The notes beneath the pieces were generated by a model. It did not search any database and was not told the DNA's origin. It saw only the letters and a program-made list of their open reading frames with translations. Of a stretch of DNA of 42,012 nt, positions 1 to 8,182 are shown piece by piece (positions within the stretch are counted from its first letter, which is position 1; every line of letters starts with the position of its first letter). The stretch covers positions 1 through 42,012 of the forward strand of contig NZ_JAELVH010000081.1 of NCBI RefSeq assembly GCF_019399235.1, in the 5' to 3' direction. Made by a program: the position numbers and the translations under genes. Source of the DNA: Streptomyces poriferorum (lineage in GTDB: Bacteria; Actinomycetota; Actinomycetes; Streptomycetales; Streptomycetaceae).

Positions 1-2
1 TC

Positions 3-1079
3 GCTCCCCTGTCCCCCTCCGGAGGCCCCGTTGACCGCCGCAACTCCCCGGCCGCCCGCCCGGCCGACGTGACCGTTCTCGGACGCGGGGCGGGACCTGC
101 CGCCCAGGCCCGGGCCGCATACGGCGCGTTGAGCGCCCGGCTCACGGACCCGCACAACGCCCTGCTCACCGAGTTCGTCACCGTCGCCGCGCTCGACGCC
201 CACCAGGAACTCGCGGCGGTCCGCGCCGCGCACTTCCCGGACGCGGCCGACTCCGCGCGCACCGTGGTGGTGGAGTCCCTCCCCGATCCCGACGCGCTGC
301 TGGCGGTACGGGCGGGGTACCGCACCGCCGCCGGGGACGGCACCGTGCGCCTCCCCACCGTGCTGCCCGTCGACGACCACGGCGACGTCGCCCATCCGGA
401 CGACTTCCCCACCCAGTACGCGTACTGCCTGCGCAAGGCCGGACGGCTGCTGAAGAGCGCTGGACTGAGCCTCGACCACGCCGTGACGACGTTCGACTAC
501 ACCACCCCCGCCACCCGCCGCGCCTATCCGTCCTGCTCCGGACCGCGCCGCGAACTGCTGGGCGGCGCCGGGGTGTTCCCGGGAGCCGGGGGCATCCTGA
601 TGAGCCGGCTGCACGCACCGGGCATCCTGGTGGCGCTCGACGTCACCGCGTCCCGGCACCCGCTGAGCTCCGTCAATCCCGGCTGGGGCCGCTACGACAC
701 ACTCACCTACAGCCCCGGTGTGCTGGCCGGCCGCACCCTGTACATGTCGGGGTTCGCCGCGCTCGACATGGAGACCCAGCAGGCACTGCACCAGGGCGAC
801 GTGGTGGCGCAGACCGAGACGGTGCTGCGCGCCGTCCTGGAGGTGGTCGCGGCGGCCGGCGGCGGTCCGGAGCACCTGGTCTCCGTGGAGGAGTACCTCT
901 GCCCGCCCGCCGTCGCGGACCGGGCCGCCGTCACCGCCGCCCGTACGCGGATCCTGGGGGCCGCGTCCCGGCCCGCCGTCACCTCCGTCGGCTGCGCCAC
1001 CCTGCTGCGGCGTGAGTTCCTCACCGAGTTGTTCCCCACAGCTGTCCTGCCCGCTCCCGCAGAGGAAGGTACGAGGTGA
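3..1079 (+). CDS. RidA/YjgF-like protein, 5' end cut by window edge
   Basis: The reading frame is open to the left edge. The first in-frame start is a GTG at 69, with no ribosome binding site before it. The translation from 3 looks protein-like and would complete the first beta-strands of a RidA fold, so I think the true start lies outside the window. Two RidA-like halves are visible: a degenerate one ending near the DALLAVRAGY segment, and a better one from about residue 230 of the visible part (LYMSGFAALD, then a region with VSVEEYL). RidA proteins hydrolyse reactive enamines/imines or act as small hydrolases in catabolic clusters. The stop overlaps the next start (GTGA), so this is the first visible gene of the operon. 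The family is fairly sure; the reaction is unknown. Confidence 0.7.
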   Translation, partial: APLSPSGGPVDRRNSPAARPADVTVLGRGAGPAAQARAAYGALSARLTDPHNALLTEFVTVAALDAHQELAAVRAAHFPDAADSARTVVVESLPDPDALLAVRAGYRTAAGDGTVRLPTVLPVDDHGDVAHPDDFPTQYAYCLRKAGRLLKSAGLSLDHAVTTFDYTTPATRRAYPSCSGPRRELLGGAGVFPGAGGILMSRLHAPGILVALDVTASRHPLSSVNPGWGRYDTLTYSPGVLAGRTLYMSGFAALDMETQQALHQGDVVAQTETVLRAVLEVVAAAGGGPEHLVSVEEYLCPPAVADRAAVTAARTRILGAASRPAVTSVGCATLLRREFLTELFPTAVLPAPAEEGTR

Positions 1080-1618
1080 CCACACCCAAACTGCTCACCG
1101 AGGAACTGCGCGCCCAACTGACCGGACGCACCGCCGTCTACACCGCCCCCGAGGTCCTGGGGCGGGCCGCGATCCGCTACTTCGCGCTCGCCACCGGAAA
1201 CGCCGACCCGCTCCACCTGGACCCCGACTACGCGCGCGCCCACGGCCACCCCGACGTGATCGCCCCGCCCACCCTGGTGTGCGAGACCAACCAGTACGCG
1301 GGCCTGCCCCCGGACGAGGACGGCTACCCGGGGCACACCTGGGGCATCTCCCTGCCCGGCACCCGGACCGTGCGTGGCGGCAACTCCTACACGTTCCACC
1401 GGCCGGTGGGGCCGGACGACCTGATCACCGCCACCTGGACGCTCACCTCCGTCACGGAGCGCACCACCGGCGACGGTCTGCCGATGCTCGTGGTGCGCTC
1501 GCACTGCGCCTACACGTCCGGCGACGAACTGCTGGCGGAGAACGAGGAGACCGTGCTGTACATCGCCCTCGCCCCGGCCGACGACGTGCCCGCCGCGGAC
1601 GAGGGGAGCAGCCGATGA
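1076..1618 (+). CDS. MaoC-type hydratase, non-catalytic (FAS1-like) subunit
   Basis: A 180-residue single hot-dog protein. The hydratase signature of the family (G-D-x-N-P-x-H-x-D) reads G-N-A-D-P-L-H-L-D at residues 41-49, so the usual catalytic Asp is Asn42 while His47 is kept. The next gene is a second hot-dog protein with the complete Asp/His pair. This asymmetric pairing matches the ChsH1-ChsH2 enoyl-CoA hydratase of steroid side-chain breakdown, where one subunit carries the catalytic residues and the other mainly binds the acyl-CoA. The GTG start overlaps the upstream stop, and the end overlaps the next ATG. The inferred role is the substrate-binding half of a heteromeric hydratase for a bulky enoyl-CoA. 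The substrate is unknown. Confidence 0.82.
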   Translation: MTTPKLLTEELRAQLTGRTAVYTAPEVLGRAAIRYFALATGNADPLHLDPDYARAHGHPDVIAPPTLVCETNQYAGLPPDEDGYPGHTWGISLPGTRTVRGGNSYTFHRPVGPDDLITATWTLTSVTERTTGDGLPMLVVRSHCAYTSGDELLAENEETVLYIALAPADDVPAADEGSSR

Positions 1619-2061
1619 CGGGCCCGCAGCTGATGCCCGGTGCCGTGGTCCCACCGTTGCGGCGCGACTTCCCGCTGTCCCGGATGGTCGCCTACGCGGG
1701 CGCCACCTGGGACTGGCACCGTCTGCACTACGACACCGAGTACGTGACGGCCCGCGGGCTGCCCGCACCGGTCGTCGACGGCCAGGTCCTGGGCGCTCTC
1801 CTGGCGGAACAGCTGCAGCGCTGGCTGGGACCGCAGTGTGTGCTGCGCACCCTGCACTTCCGGTTCGCACAGCCGGTGTTCTCCGGGGAGAGCGTGGTGT
1901 GCACCGGCCGGGTCACGGCGGTCGGCGACGACGGCCTCGTGACCGTCGAGCAGCGCGTCGAGGTCGCGGGGCCGAGAGCCCGCACGGCTGTGGCGACCGC
2001 CGGGGCGACGCTGACGCTCACCCCGCCGCCGGCCTCTCCGGTCGGCGGCGGCCCCTCGTGA
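1615..2061 (+). CDS. MaoC-type enoyl-CoA hydratase, catalytic subunit
   Basis: A 148-residue hot-dog protein starting at ATG 1615, inside the ATGA overlap with the preceding gene. The hydratase motif WDWHRLHYD keeps Asp33 and His38. Their five-residue spacing is that of the catalytic pair in ChsH1-like hydratases, and Asp40 follows. Together with the preceding Asp-to-Asn subunit it should form a heteromeric hydratase that adds water to a trans-2-enoyl-CoA. Its GTG/TGA junction with the thiolase-fold gene implies translational coupling to the next step. An alternative is a stand-alone MaoC dehydratase, but the gene order favours the heteromer. Confidence 0.85.
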   Translation: MTGPQLMPGAVVPPLRRDFPLSRMVAYAGATWDWHRLHYDTEYVTARGLPAPVVDGQVLGALLAEQLQRWLGPQCVLRTLHFRFAQPVFSGESVVCTGRVTAVGDDGLVTVEQRVEVAGPRARTAVATAGATLTLTPPPASPVGGGPS

Positions 2062-3206
2062 CAGCCGCGATCGTCGGGGCGGCCACGTCCGATCTGGGCG
2101 TGACCGGTCTGCCCGCCCTCGCCCTGCTCGCCCAGGGCGTCACCCGGGCACTGGCCGATGCCGGCCTCGCCCTGTCCGACGTGGACGGTCTGGCCACGGC
2201 CGGCACGGGCCGGTTCGCCGCCACTCAGGCCGCCGACTACCTCGGCATCCGGCCCGCCTGGACCGACTCCACGTTCGCGGGCGGCAGCGCCTTCGAGATG
2301 TACGTGGCGCGGGCCGCGCAGGCGCTGGCGTCCGGGCAGTGCCGCACCGTCGTCATCGCGTACGGCTCCGACCAGCGCTCGGCCCGCCGCCGTTCGCTGA
2401 CCGGGCCCTACGACGCGGCGTCGCCGGAGGCTCAGTTCGAGGCGCCGGCCGGCCCGCTCTTCCCCGCCTCGCACTACGCGCTGGCCGCCCGGCGCTATCT
2501 GCATGTGCACGGCCTCGGCCGACGGGTGCTGGCCGAGGTGGCCGTGGCCGCCCGCGCGTGGGCCCTGCTCAACCCCGAGGCGTACCGACACACGGCCGGA
2601 CCCCTGACGGTGGAGCAGGTGCTGGCCGCGCCGATGCTGTCCAGTCCGCTCACCACCGCCGACTGCTGCCTGGTCACCGACGGCGGCGGCGCCCTGGTCC
2701 TCACGACCGCCGAACGGGCCCGCGACCTGCCGCGTCCCGGCGTGCTGGTACTGGGCTACGGCGAGGCTACCTCCCACGCCGGGTCGGCCGGCCCCGCCGA
2801 CCTCCTGGACACCGGCGCGCGGGCCGCCGCGGACCGGGCCTGGGCCGCTTCCGGCCTCGGCCCGCACGACATGGACGTCGTCCAGGTGTACGACTCCTTC
2901 ACCATCACGACGCTGCTGTCGCTGGAAGCCCTCGGTCTCTGCCCGCCGGGCGGCGCCGGCGCGCTCGTCGCCGACGGGCGCATCGGCCCCGGCGGCGAGC
3001 TGCCGCTCAACACCTCGGGCGGCGGGCTGTCGTACGGGCATCCCGGCATGTTCGGACTGTTCCTGCTGATCGAGGCGGTACGGCAGTTGCGCGGGGAGTG
3101 CGGGGCCCGCCAGGTCCCGGGGGCTCGGACCGCTGTGGCACACGGAACCGGGGGAATCCTCTCGACCCACGCCACCGTGGTGCTCGCCCGGCAGGACACG
3201 CGATGA
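2058..3206 (+). CDS. Thiolase-fold aldolase (Ltp2/SCP-x-like)
   Basis: A 382-residue protein with a thiolase/lipid-transfer fold. The position of the thiolase nucleophile reads DSTFAGGSAFEMY (residues 70-82) and has no cysteine, so it is unlikely to be a working thiolase. It carries Tyr278 in VYDSFT and Tyr326 in LSYGHPG, tyrosines of the kind used by the retro-aldolase Ltp2 in steroid side-chain catabolism, and His328 of the GHP motif. Ltp2 works only in complex with a DUF35 protein, and a DUF35 gene follows directly with an ATGA overlap. The inferred reaction is retro-aldol cleavage of the beta-hydroxyacyl-CoA made by the upstream hydratase, giving a ketone or aldehyde and a shortened acyl-CoA. 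The family is sure; the aldolase role is likely. Confidence 0.85.
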   Translation: MTAAIVGAATSDLGVTGLPALALLAQGVTRALADAGLALSDVDGLATAGTGRFAATQAADYLGIRPAWTDSTFAGGSAFEMYVARAAQALASGQCRTVVIAYGSDQRSARRRSLTGPYDAASPEAQFEAPAGPLFPASHYALAARRYLHVHGLGRRVLAEVAVAARAWALLNPEAYRHTAGPLTVEQVLAAPMLSSPLTTADCCLVTDGGGALVLTTAERARDLPRPGVLVLGYGEATSHAGSAGPADLLDTGARAAADRAWAASGLGPHDMDVVQVYDSFTITTLLSLEALGLCPPGGAGALVADGRIGPGGELPLNTSGGGLSYGHPGMFGLFLLIEAVRQLRGECGARQVPGARTAVAHGTGGILSTHATVVLARQDTR

Positions 3207-3652
3207 GTGGCACGACAGGGGCATCCTCCCTGCCCGGTCCTCCGCCCGCCCCCGCCGACGCCGTCACCGAGGCGTTCTGGCAGGCGACGCGGGAGGGGAC
3301 GCTCAGCGTCCAGCACTGCCCGGCGTGCGGCGGCCACCAGCATCCGCCGCGGGTGCTGTGTGTGCACTGCGGCGGCATCGACGGCCTGCGCCAGGTGCCG
3401 GTGCGCGGTGCGGCGGTGCTGGACTCGTTCACGACCGTGCACCGCGCGCCGGACGGCCGCGCGGTGCCGTACACCGTGGGCCGGGTGCGGCTCGCCGCGG
3501 GGCCGGTGCTGCTGGTGCCGGTGCTCGGCGACCCCGACTCGTTCCGCTGCGACCAGCCCGTACGCCTCGTCTGGCTGTCCCTGCCCGACGGCCGGCGCCA
3601 GCCCGCCTTCACCCCGGCGCCCGACGCGCCCCCCGACGAACCGGAGCCGTGA
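3203..3652 (+). CDS. DUF35 OB-fold/zinc-ribbon protein, aldolase partner
   Basis: A 149-residue protein with an N-terminal helix (AFWQATREG), a rubredoxin-like zinc ribbon with Cys39, Cys42, Cys53 and Cys56 (CPAC and CVHC), and a C-terminal OB-fold strand region (SFTTVHRAPDG to about residue 135). DUF35 proteins are acyl-CoA-binding partners of thiolase-fold enzymes, for example the ChsH2 C-terminal domain that activates Ltp2. Here the partner is a separate gene rather than fused to a MaoC domain. The ATG start overlaps the stop of the aldolase gene, which supports a stoichiometric complex. I infer that it completes the aldolase active site or CoA site. Confidence 0.87.
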   Translation: MSGTTGASSLPGPPPAPADAVTEAFWQATREGTLSVQHCPACGGHQHPPRVLCVHCGGIDGLRQVPVRGAAVLDSFTTVHRAPDGRAVPYTVGRVRLAAGPVLLVPVLGDPDSFRCDQPVRLVWLSLPDGRRQPAFTPAPDAPPDEPEP

Positions 3653-3655
3653 ACC

Positions 3656-4819
3656 GTGGACTTCGCCCTCAGCCCCGAGCAGGAACTGTTCCGCCGCACG
3701 CTGCGCGACTTCGTCACCCGGGAGATCGAGCCGGTCGCCACCGAATGGGAGGAGTCCGGCCGGCATCCCGCCGAGATCATCGAAACCATGCGCACGATGG
3801 GCCTGTTCGGGCTCACCGTGCCGGAGGTCCACGGCGGTCTGGAGGTCGATATGGTCTCCTTCGCGCTGGTCTTCGAGGAGATCTCCCGGGGCTGGATGGG
3901 CATCGCCGGCATCCTCGGCTCGCACTCGCTGGCCTGCCTGCTGATCGCCCGGAACGGCACCGAGGAGCAGCGCACGCGCTGGCTGCCCCGGATGGCGACC
4001 GGTGAGTGCCGCAGCGGGATCGCCCTGACGGAACCCGACGCCGGCACCGATCTTCAGGGCATCCGGACCACCGCCCGCCTCGAAGGCGGTCACTACGTGG
4101 TGAACGGCGCCAAGACCTGGATCACCAACGCCCGCCACGCCGGTGTGCTGCCCGTGCTGGTGAAGACGGACCCGCAGGCCCGGCCCGCTCACCGGGGCAT
4201 GAGCATCCTGCTGGTGGACACGGCGACCGAGGGGTTCACCGTCACCCGTGACCTGCCCAAGCTGGGATACAAGGGCACCGAGACGTGCGAACTGCTGCTG
4301 GAGGACCTGCGGGTGCCGGCGGACTGCCTGCTCGGCGGGGTCGAGGGACGGGGCATGCAGCAGGCACTGTCCGCGCTGGAGACCGGCCGGATCAACGTGG
4401 CGGCGCGTTCGGTGGGCATCGCCCAGGCGGCACTGGACGCGGCGCTGTCGTACACGGCGGGACGGCACGCGTTCGGCAGCCCGATCCATGACTTCCAGGC
4501 CGTGCAGTTGCGGCTGGCCGATATCGCCACGCGGCTCCAGGCGTCGCGGCTTCTCGTGTACTGGGCGGCGTCCCGGGCGGACGGCGGGGAGCGGGTGGAC
4601 ACCGAGTCGGGGATGGCGAAGCTGTTCGCATCCGAGACGGCGATCACGGCGGCGCTGGACGCCATGCGGCTGCACGGGGGATACGGCTACTCGAAGGAGT
4701 TCGTGGTGGAACGGCTTTACCGGGACGCGGCGTTGATGAGCATCGGGGAAGGCACCAACGACATCCTGCGCACCGTGATCGCCCGCCGGCTGACCTCCGG
4801 CGCGACCAGGATCGGGTGA
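3656..4819 (+). CDS. Acyl-CoA dehydrogenase
   Basis: A 387-residue FAD-dependent acyl-CoA dehydrogenase of normal length. The start is GTG at 3656, three bases after the DUF35 stop. The N-terminal helical domain begins MDFALSPEQELFRRTLRDFV. The middle domain has CRSGIALTEPDAGTD, and the C-terminal domain has the GGYGYSKEFVVERLYRDA segment followed by IGEGTNDILR. The Glu in GEGTND (about residue 365) is in the position of the usual catalytic base. It should introduce the 2,3-double bond that the MaoC pair hydrates. It looks like a self-sufficient homotetramer rather than the two-subunit FadE type used for steroids, a difference from the steroid pathway worth noting. Confidence 0.92.
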   Translation: MDFALSPEQELFRRTLRDFVTREIEPVATEWEESGRHPAEIIETMRTMGLFGLTVPEVHGGLEVDMVSFALVFEEISRGWMGIAGILGSHSLACLLIARNGTEEQRTRWLPRMATGECRSGIALTEPDAGTDLQGIRTTARLEGGHYVVNGAKTWITNARHAGVLPVLVKTDPQARPAHRGMSILLVDTATEGFTVTRDLPKLGYKGTETCELLLEDLRVPADCLLGGVEGRGMQQALSALETGRINVAARSVGIAQAALDAALSYTAGRHAFGSPIHDFQAVQLRLADIATRLQASRLLVYWAASRADGGERVDTESGMAKLFASETAITAALDAMRLHGGYGYSKEFVVERLYRDAALMSIGEGTNDILRTVIARRLTSGATRIG

Positions 4820-4823
4820 CCCC

Positions 4824-5675
4824 GTGGCCCGTTCCTATCTCTATGTGCCGGCCGACCGGCCGGGGATGCTGGCCCGCGCCCTGGAGCGCGGCGCGGACGC
4901 GGTGATCGTCGATCTGGAGGACGCCGTCGCCCCGGACGCCAAGGACGCGGCGCGAAAGGCCGCCGCCGACTGGCTCGCCGGGATCTCGCCCGGGGGGCCG
5001 ACCGAGGTGTGGGTCCGGGTCAACCCCGGTCCGACGGGGCTCGCGGACGCCGCCGCCGTCGTCTCACCCGCCCTGCACGGCCTGTGCCTCGCGAAGTGCG
5101 AGAGCCCGGCCGATGCGGCGGCCGTGGACGGGGTTGTGAGCGGGCGGGAGGCCGCGCTGGGTCTCGCGCCGGGGTCCGTCGCGCTGTCGCCGCTACTGGA
5201 GTCGGCCGGGGCGGTGCTGGCGGCGCCCGCGCTCGCGGCCTGCTCCAGGGTGGCGCACCTCCAGGCGGGCGAGGCAGATCTGAGGGCCGAGATCGGCATG
5301 GAACCCGGCCCGGACGAGCGTGAGTTGCTGCCGATCCGGGTCTCGCTCGTACTGGCCTGCGCGGCCGCCCGGGTGGGCCCTCCGGTCGGCCCGGTGAGCA
5401 CCGACTACCGCGACACCGAGGCGCTGCGCAGGTCCACCACGGCGCTGCGCGCCCTCGGCTACCGGTCCCGGGCCTGCATCCATCCGGCGCAGATCCCGGT
5501 GGTGCACGAGGTGTTCACTCCGTCCGAGGCCGAACTCGGCGCCGCACGCGCCCTCGTGGACCGGTTCGACACCGCGCTGCGCGCCGGCCGGCCCGTCATC
5601 GTCGGCGCGGACGGCCGCATGATCGACGAGGCCGTGGTGCGCGCGGCCCGCCGCACCCTGGCGGCGGGCCGCTGA
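4824..5675 (+). CDS. HpcH/HpaI aldolase/CitE-like acyl-CoA lyase
   Basis: A 283-residue TIM-barrel lyase of the citrate lyase beta/malyl-CoA lyase group, starting at GTG 4824 just after the dehydrogenase stop. Hallmarks are VIVDLEDAVAPDAK near the N-terminus, CLAKCESP in the middle, LLESAGAV and GEADLRAEIG with the metal-binding Glu and Asp, and the C-terminal RACIHPAQIPVVHEVF. The family cleaves or joins malyl-, citramalyl- or related beta-hydroxyacyl-CoA esters. It is last in the rightward operon and converges on the PrpD gene 32 bases away. It could process the CoA-containing product of the aldolase; the exact substrate cannot be read from sequence. Confidence 0.88.
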   Translation: MARSYLYVPADRPGMLARALERGADAVIVDLEDAVAPDAKDAARKAAADWLAGISPGGPTEVWVRVNPGPTGLADAAAVVSPALHGLCLAKCESPADAAAVDGVVSGREAALGLAPGSVALSPLLESAGAVLAAPALAACSRVAHLQAGEADLRAEIGMEPGPDERELLPIRVSLVLACAAARVGPPVGPVSTDYRDTEALRRSTTALRALGYRSRACIHPAQIPVVHEVFTPSEAELGAARALVDRFDTALRAGRPVIVGADGRMIDEAVVRAARRTLAAGR

Positions 5676-5707
5676 AGTGGCCGGCCCGGGGCTCGGACGC
5701 CTCCGGG

Positions 5708-7225
5708 TCAGCCCCGCGACGGCTCCGGAACCTCGGGCGGATCCGGAACCTCCGGCCGGCATCCGTCGACGAGCTCTCGGGCACACCCCTTGCCCGCTCC
5801 CGGCAACACACGTACGTAGGCGGCCAGTTGCTGCGCCCGCCCGGCCCCGAGTACCGGCTCGGCGCCCAGCCGGTACTTGGTCTCCAGCTCCTCCGGGGTG
5901 AGCGGGGCGGCCGGGCCTCCGCGCGAACCTGGCACCCGGTGCTCCCAGCGTGTGCCGTCCTGGGTGGTGACCCGCAGGACGGCACTGAAGGCGTGCGGGA
6001 ACTCGTCGTCGCATACGGCGTCCCGGACGACCTCGACGCGCGCGGCGAGCGCCCGGCGCCGCGGGTCCTCGAACGCGCCGGGGCTGAAGTCGGCGAGGTG
6101 CAGGCCCAGTCCGGAGTTCTCACCGGCGAGCAGGGCAGCCGCGACGGTGTACGGGCCGGAGAACTTGGCGTGGTAAGGGGTGCGGGGGCGGACCTTCTCC
6201 TCGCGCGGTTCGCCGATGGTGCGGCGGGGCGCGCCGGCGACGCCGAGTTCGGCGGTGGCGATGGTGTCCGGGTCCAGGCCGCGGGCCCGCAGGGCGAGGG
6301 CGCAGTCGATGCCGGGATGGGTGAAGTGGTTGGACGGGTAGGGCTTGTAGACGGTGCGCAGGTACTGCCAGTTGGCGGTGTCGTGCATCGCGTCGAGGCC
6401 CTCGGTGAGGGGTTCGGCGTGCCACTGGTCACCGAGGAAGGCAGTGAGGAAGCCGAAGCGCCCCTCGATGACGGTGGGCGGGCCGGTGACACCTTCGGCG
6501 GCGAGCTGTGCGGCGGTGACGCCGCAGTGGGCCGCCCAGCCGCAGTGCACGCGCTTGACGCTGCCGCCCGTCCGGTTCGCCTCGATCACCCCGGCCCCCA
6601 TGGAGCAGGCGATGCCGATGGCATCGGCGATGCCCTCGGCCGAGAGGCCGAGCAGCACGGCGGAGGCCACGGCGGCCCCGACGGTCCCGCAGATCGAGGT
6701 GGCGTGCAGCCCGCGTTCGAAGAACACCGAGTTGCGCAGCGCCGGATCGTAGGACGCCATGCCGAGCCGTACGCAGATCTCGCCGCCGGCCGCGAGCGCG
6801 GCGGTGAGGGCGGCGCCGTCCGCTCCCTCTGCCTCGGCGACGGCCAGGGCCGCGGGCAGTACGGCGGCCGTGGGGTGCAGGACGGAGGGCAGATGCGTGT
6901 CGTCGAAGTCGAGGGCGTGTGCGAGTGTCCCGTTGACCAGTGCGGCCCGGTCGGCCGGGAACCGGTCGCCGGTACCGATGACGCCGGCCTCGGGGTGTCC
7001 GCCGGACCGCCGGGCGGTGCGCAGAGCGGCCCGGTGAGGTGCCGCTTCGTCCCTCTCGCCGGTGTCCGGGCCGAGGGCGGCGAGGCAGTTGCCCAGGAAG
7101 TCGAGGATGCGACCGGTGGCGTCGGCGGTGACCTCCTCGGGCACACCGTCCCGGCAGCCGGCGGCGAACGCGGCCAGTCGGGCGGCCAGGCCGGGGGGTG
7201 CGGCCGGTGCGCTGGTGGCGTTCAC
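5708..7225 (-). CDS. MmgE/PrpD family protein
   Basis: A 505-residue protein, start GTG at 7225, overlapping the stop of the cyclase gene (GTGA junction). It has the PrpD-family features: an all-helical N-terminal domain with LVNGTLAHALDFDDTH (the Asp-Asp-Thr-His motif) and HPTAAVLPAALA, then AIGIACSMGAGVIEANR, then the small domain with YKPYPSNHFTHPGIDCAL. Characterised members include 2-methylcitrate dehydratase, cis-aconitate decarboxylase and iminodisuccinate epimerase, all acting on small polycarboxylates. Within this cluster it probably dehydrates or isomerises an organic acid. The first reading upstream of the GTG runs into the cyclase frame and is not used. The C-terminal tail is Pro/Glu-rich. 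Confidence 0.88.
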   Translation of the reverse strand: MNATSAPAAPPGLAARLAAFAAGCRDGVPEEVTADATGRILDFLGNCLAALGPDTGERDEAAPHRAALRTARRSGGHPEAGVIGTGDRFPADRAALVNGTLAHALDFDDTHLPSVLHPTAAVLPAALAVAEAEGADGAALTAALAAGGEICVRLGMASYDPALRNSVFFERGLHATSICGTVGAAVASAVLLGLSAEGIADAIGIACSMGAGVIEANRTGGSVKRVHCGWAAHCGVTAAQLAAEGVTGPPTVIEGRFGFLTAFLGDQWHAEPLTEGLDAMHDTANWQYLRTVYKPYPSNHFTHPGIDCALALRARGLDPDTIATAELGVAGAPRRTIGEPREEKVRPRTPYHAKFSGPYTVAAALLAGENSGLGLHLADFSPGAFEDPRRRALAARVEVVRDAVCDDEFPHAFSAVLRVTTQDGTRWEHRVPGSRGGPAAPLTPEELETKYRLGAEPVLGAGRAQQLAAYVRVLPGAGKGCARELVDGCRPEVPDPPEVPEPSRG

Positions 7226-8064
7226 TCGGCAGCGTCCTCGGGGAGCAGGGCGAGCGGGCGGGCGGGGGCGCCGGTCGCTCCGACGAACGGCAGCGGGGCG
7301 AGGACGAGCAGGAACTCGGCGGCTCCCGTGGCGGCGAGCGCGTCGAGCCGCATCGTCTCCACGATGTTGATCCCGGACTCCACCAGCAGCGTGCGGTGCA
7401 CCGGCAGCGTGGCGTGACCCCGGCCGGGCGCGATGTGCTCGAACGCGATGGTCTCGCCGCCGACGAGGGCGGGGCGGCGGGCGGCCAGCCACTCCCCCGC
7501 CGCTGCGCCGGGCCCGGGGGCACCGCCGGTCTGGCCGGTGAAGACCGCCGTGTCCGCCCAGTGCCGCGACCAGCCGGTGCCGATCAGGACGGCCTCGCCG
7601 GCGGCGACGGTGACGCCCGCGGCGCTTTCGGCGGCGGCGAGGTCGTCCGGGGTGATCTCGTACCCGGCGGGCAGCACGGGCACCCCGTGCAGCCGGGCGA
7701 CGTCCAGCAGGACGCACCGGCCGACGTACGGGGTGAATTCGTCGATACCGAGGCGGGCGAAGCCTTCGTGGCTCTGCTGCTCGGCGGCCGCGAGCCCCCC
7801 GTACAGCAGTCCGTCGTGGGAGACATGGGCGAGCGCGTCGACATGGGTGCCTACGTGTCCGCCGGTGATGACGATCTCGTTGGCCGCCGAACCGCCGTCC
7901 TCACGCACCATGTCGCCGTGGCGGCGCTCCAGCAGGAGGCGGAATGGCGGGTGGTTGGGCGACTGGGGCATGCCGCGCCGCATCGGCTGCGCGAGGTCGA
8001 CGACGCGCGCTCCTGCGAGGGCGTGCCAGAGCGGTGTGGGCAGGACGCCGGGGGCGCCGGACAT
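7222..8064 (-). CDS. Cyclase family hydrolase (kynurenine formamidase-like)
   Basis: A 280-residue protein starting at ATG 8064 with an AAGGGAA ribosome binding site. The metal-binding signature HVGTHVDALAH (His70, His74, Asp76, His80) is the H-x-G-T-H-x-D-x-x-x-H motif of manganese/zinc-dependent cyclase-family amidases such as KynB and isatin hydrolase. It sits between the CoA-transferase and the PrpD gene, coupled to the latter. The inferred role is hydrolysis of an amide or lactone/lactam bond. With the hydantoinase-like gene in the next transcription unit it suggests that the substrate carries a cyclic amide, imide or related group. Confidence 0.88.
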   Translation of the reverse strand: MSGAPGVLPTPLWHALAGARVVDLAQPMRRGMPQSPNHPPFRLLLERRHGDMVREDGGSAANEIVITGGHVGTHVDALAHVSHDGLLYGGLAAAEQQSHEGFARLGIDEFTPYVGRCVLLDVARLHGVPVLPAGYEITPDDLAAAESAAGVTVAAGEAVLIGTGWSRHWADTAVFTGQTGGAPGPGAAAGEWLAARRPALVGGETIAFEHIAPGRGHATLPVHRTLLVESGINIVETMRLDALAATGAAEFLLVLAPLPFVGATGAPARPLALLPEDAAE

Positions 8065-8140
8065 GGAGTTCCCTTCATCGGGCTTCTCGGTGGGTGCGCC
8101 GGCGGGGGCCGTATGCGCGGGTGGCTTGGCGAGGTGATGT

Positions 8141-8182
8141 CATCCGGAGCCGCTCATCCGGAGCCGCTCACTCGGAGCCGCT
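8141..8182. repeat. Three 14-bp tandem direct repeats before the CoA-transferase stop
   Basis: Two exact copies of CATCCGGAGCCGCT (8141-8154 and 8155-8168) are followed by a third with two changes (CACTCGGAGCCGCT, 8169-8182). The array abuts and slightly enters the stop codon of the CaiB-like gene, in the 117-bp gap before the cyclase gene. It may be simple slippage. No hairpin of note is formed. Confidence 0.9.

Noticed and set aside
718..2061. Long plus-strand open frame across the RidA and first MaoC genes
   Set aside because: Only its last part (1615-2061) is a real gene; the rest is an Arg/Pro-rich shadow of the adjacent frames.
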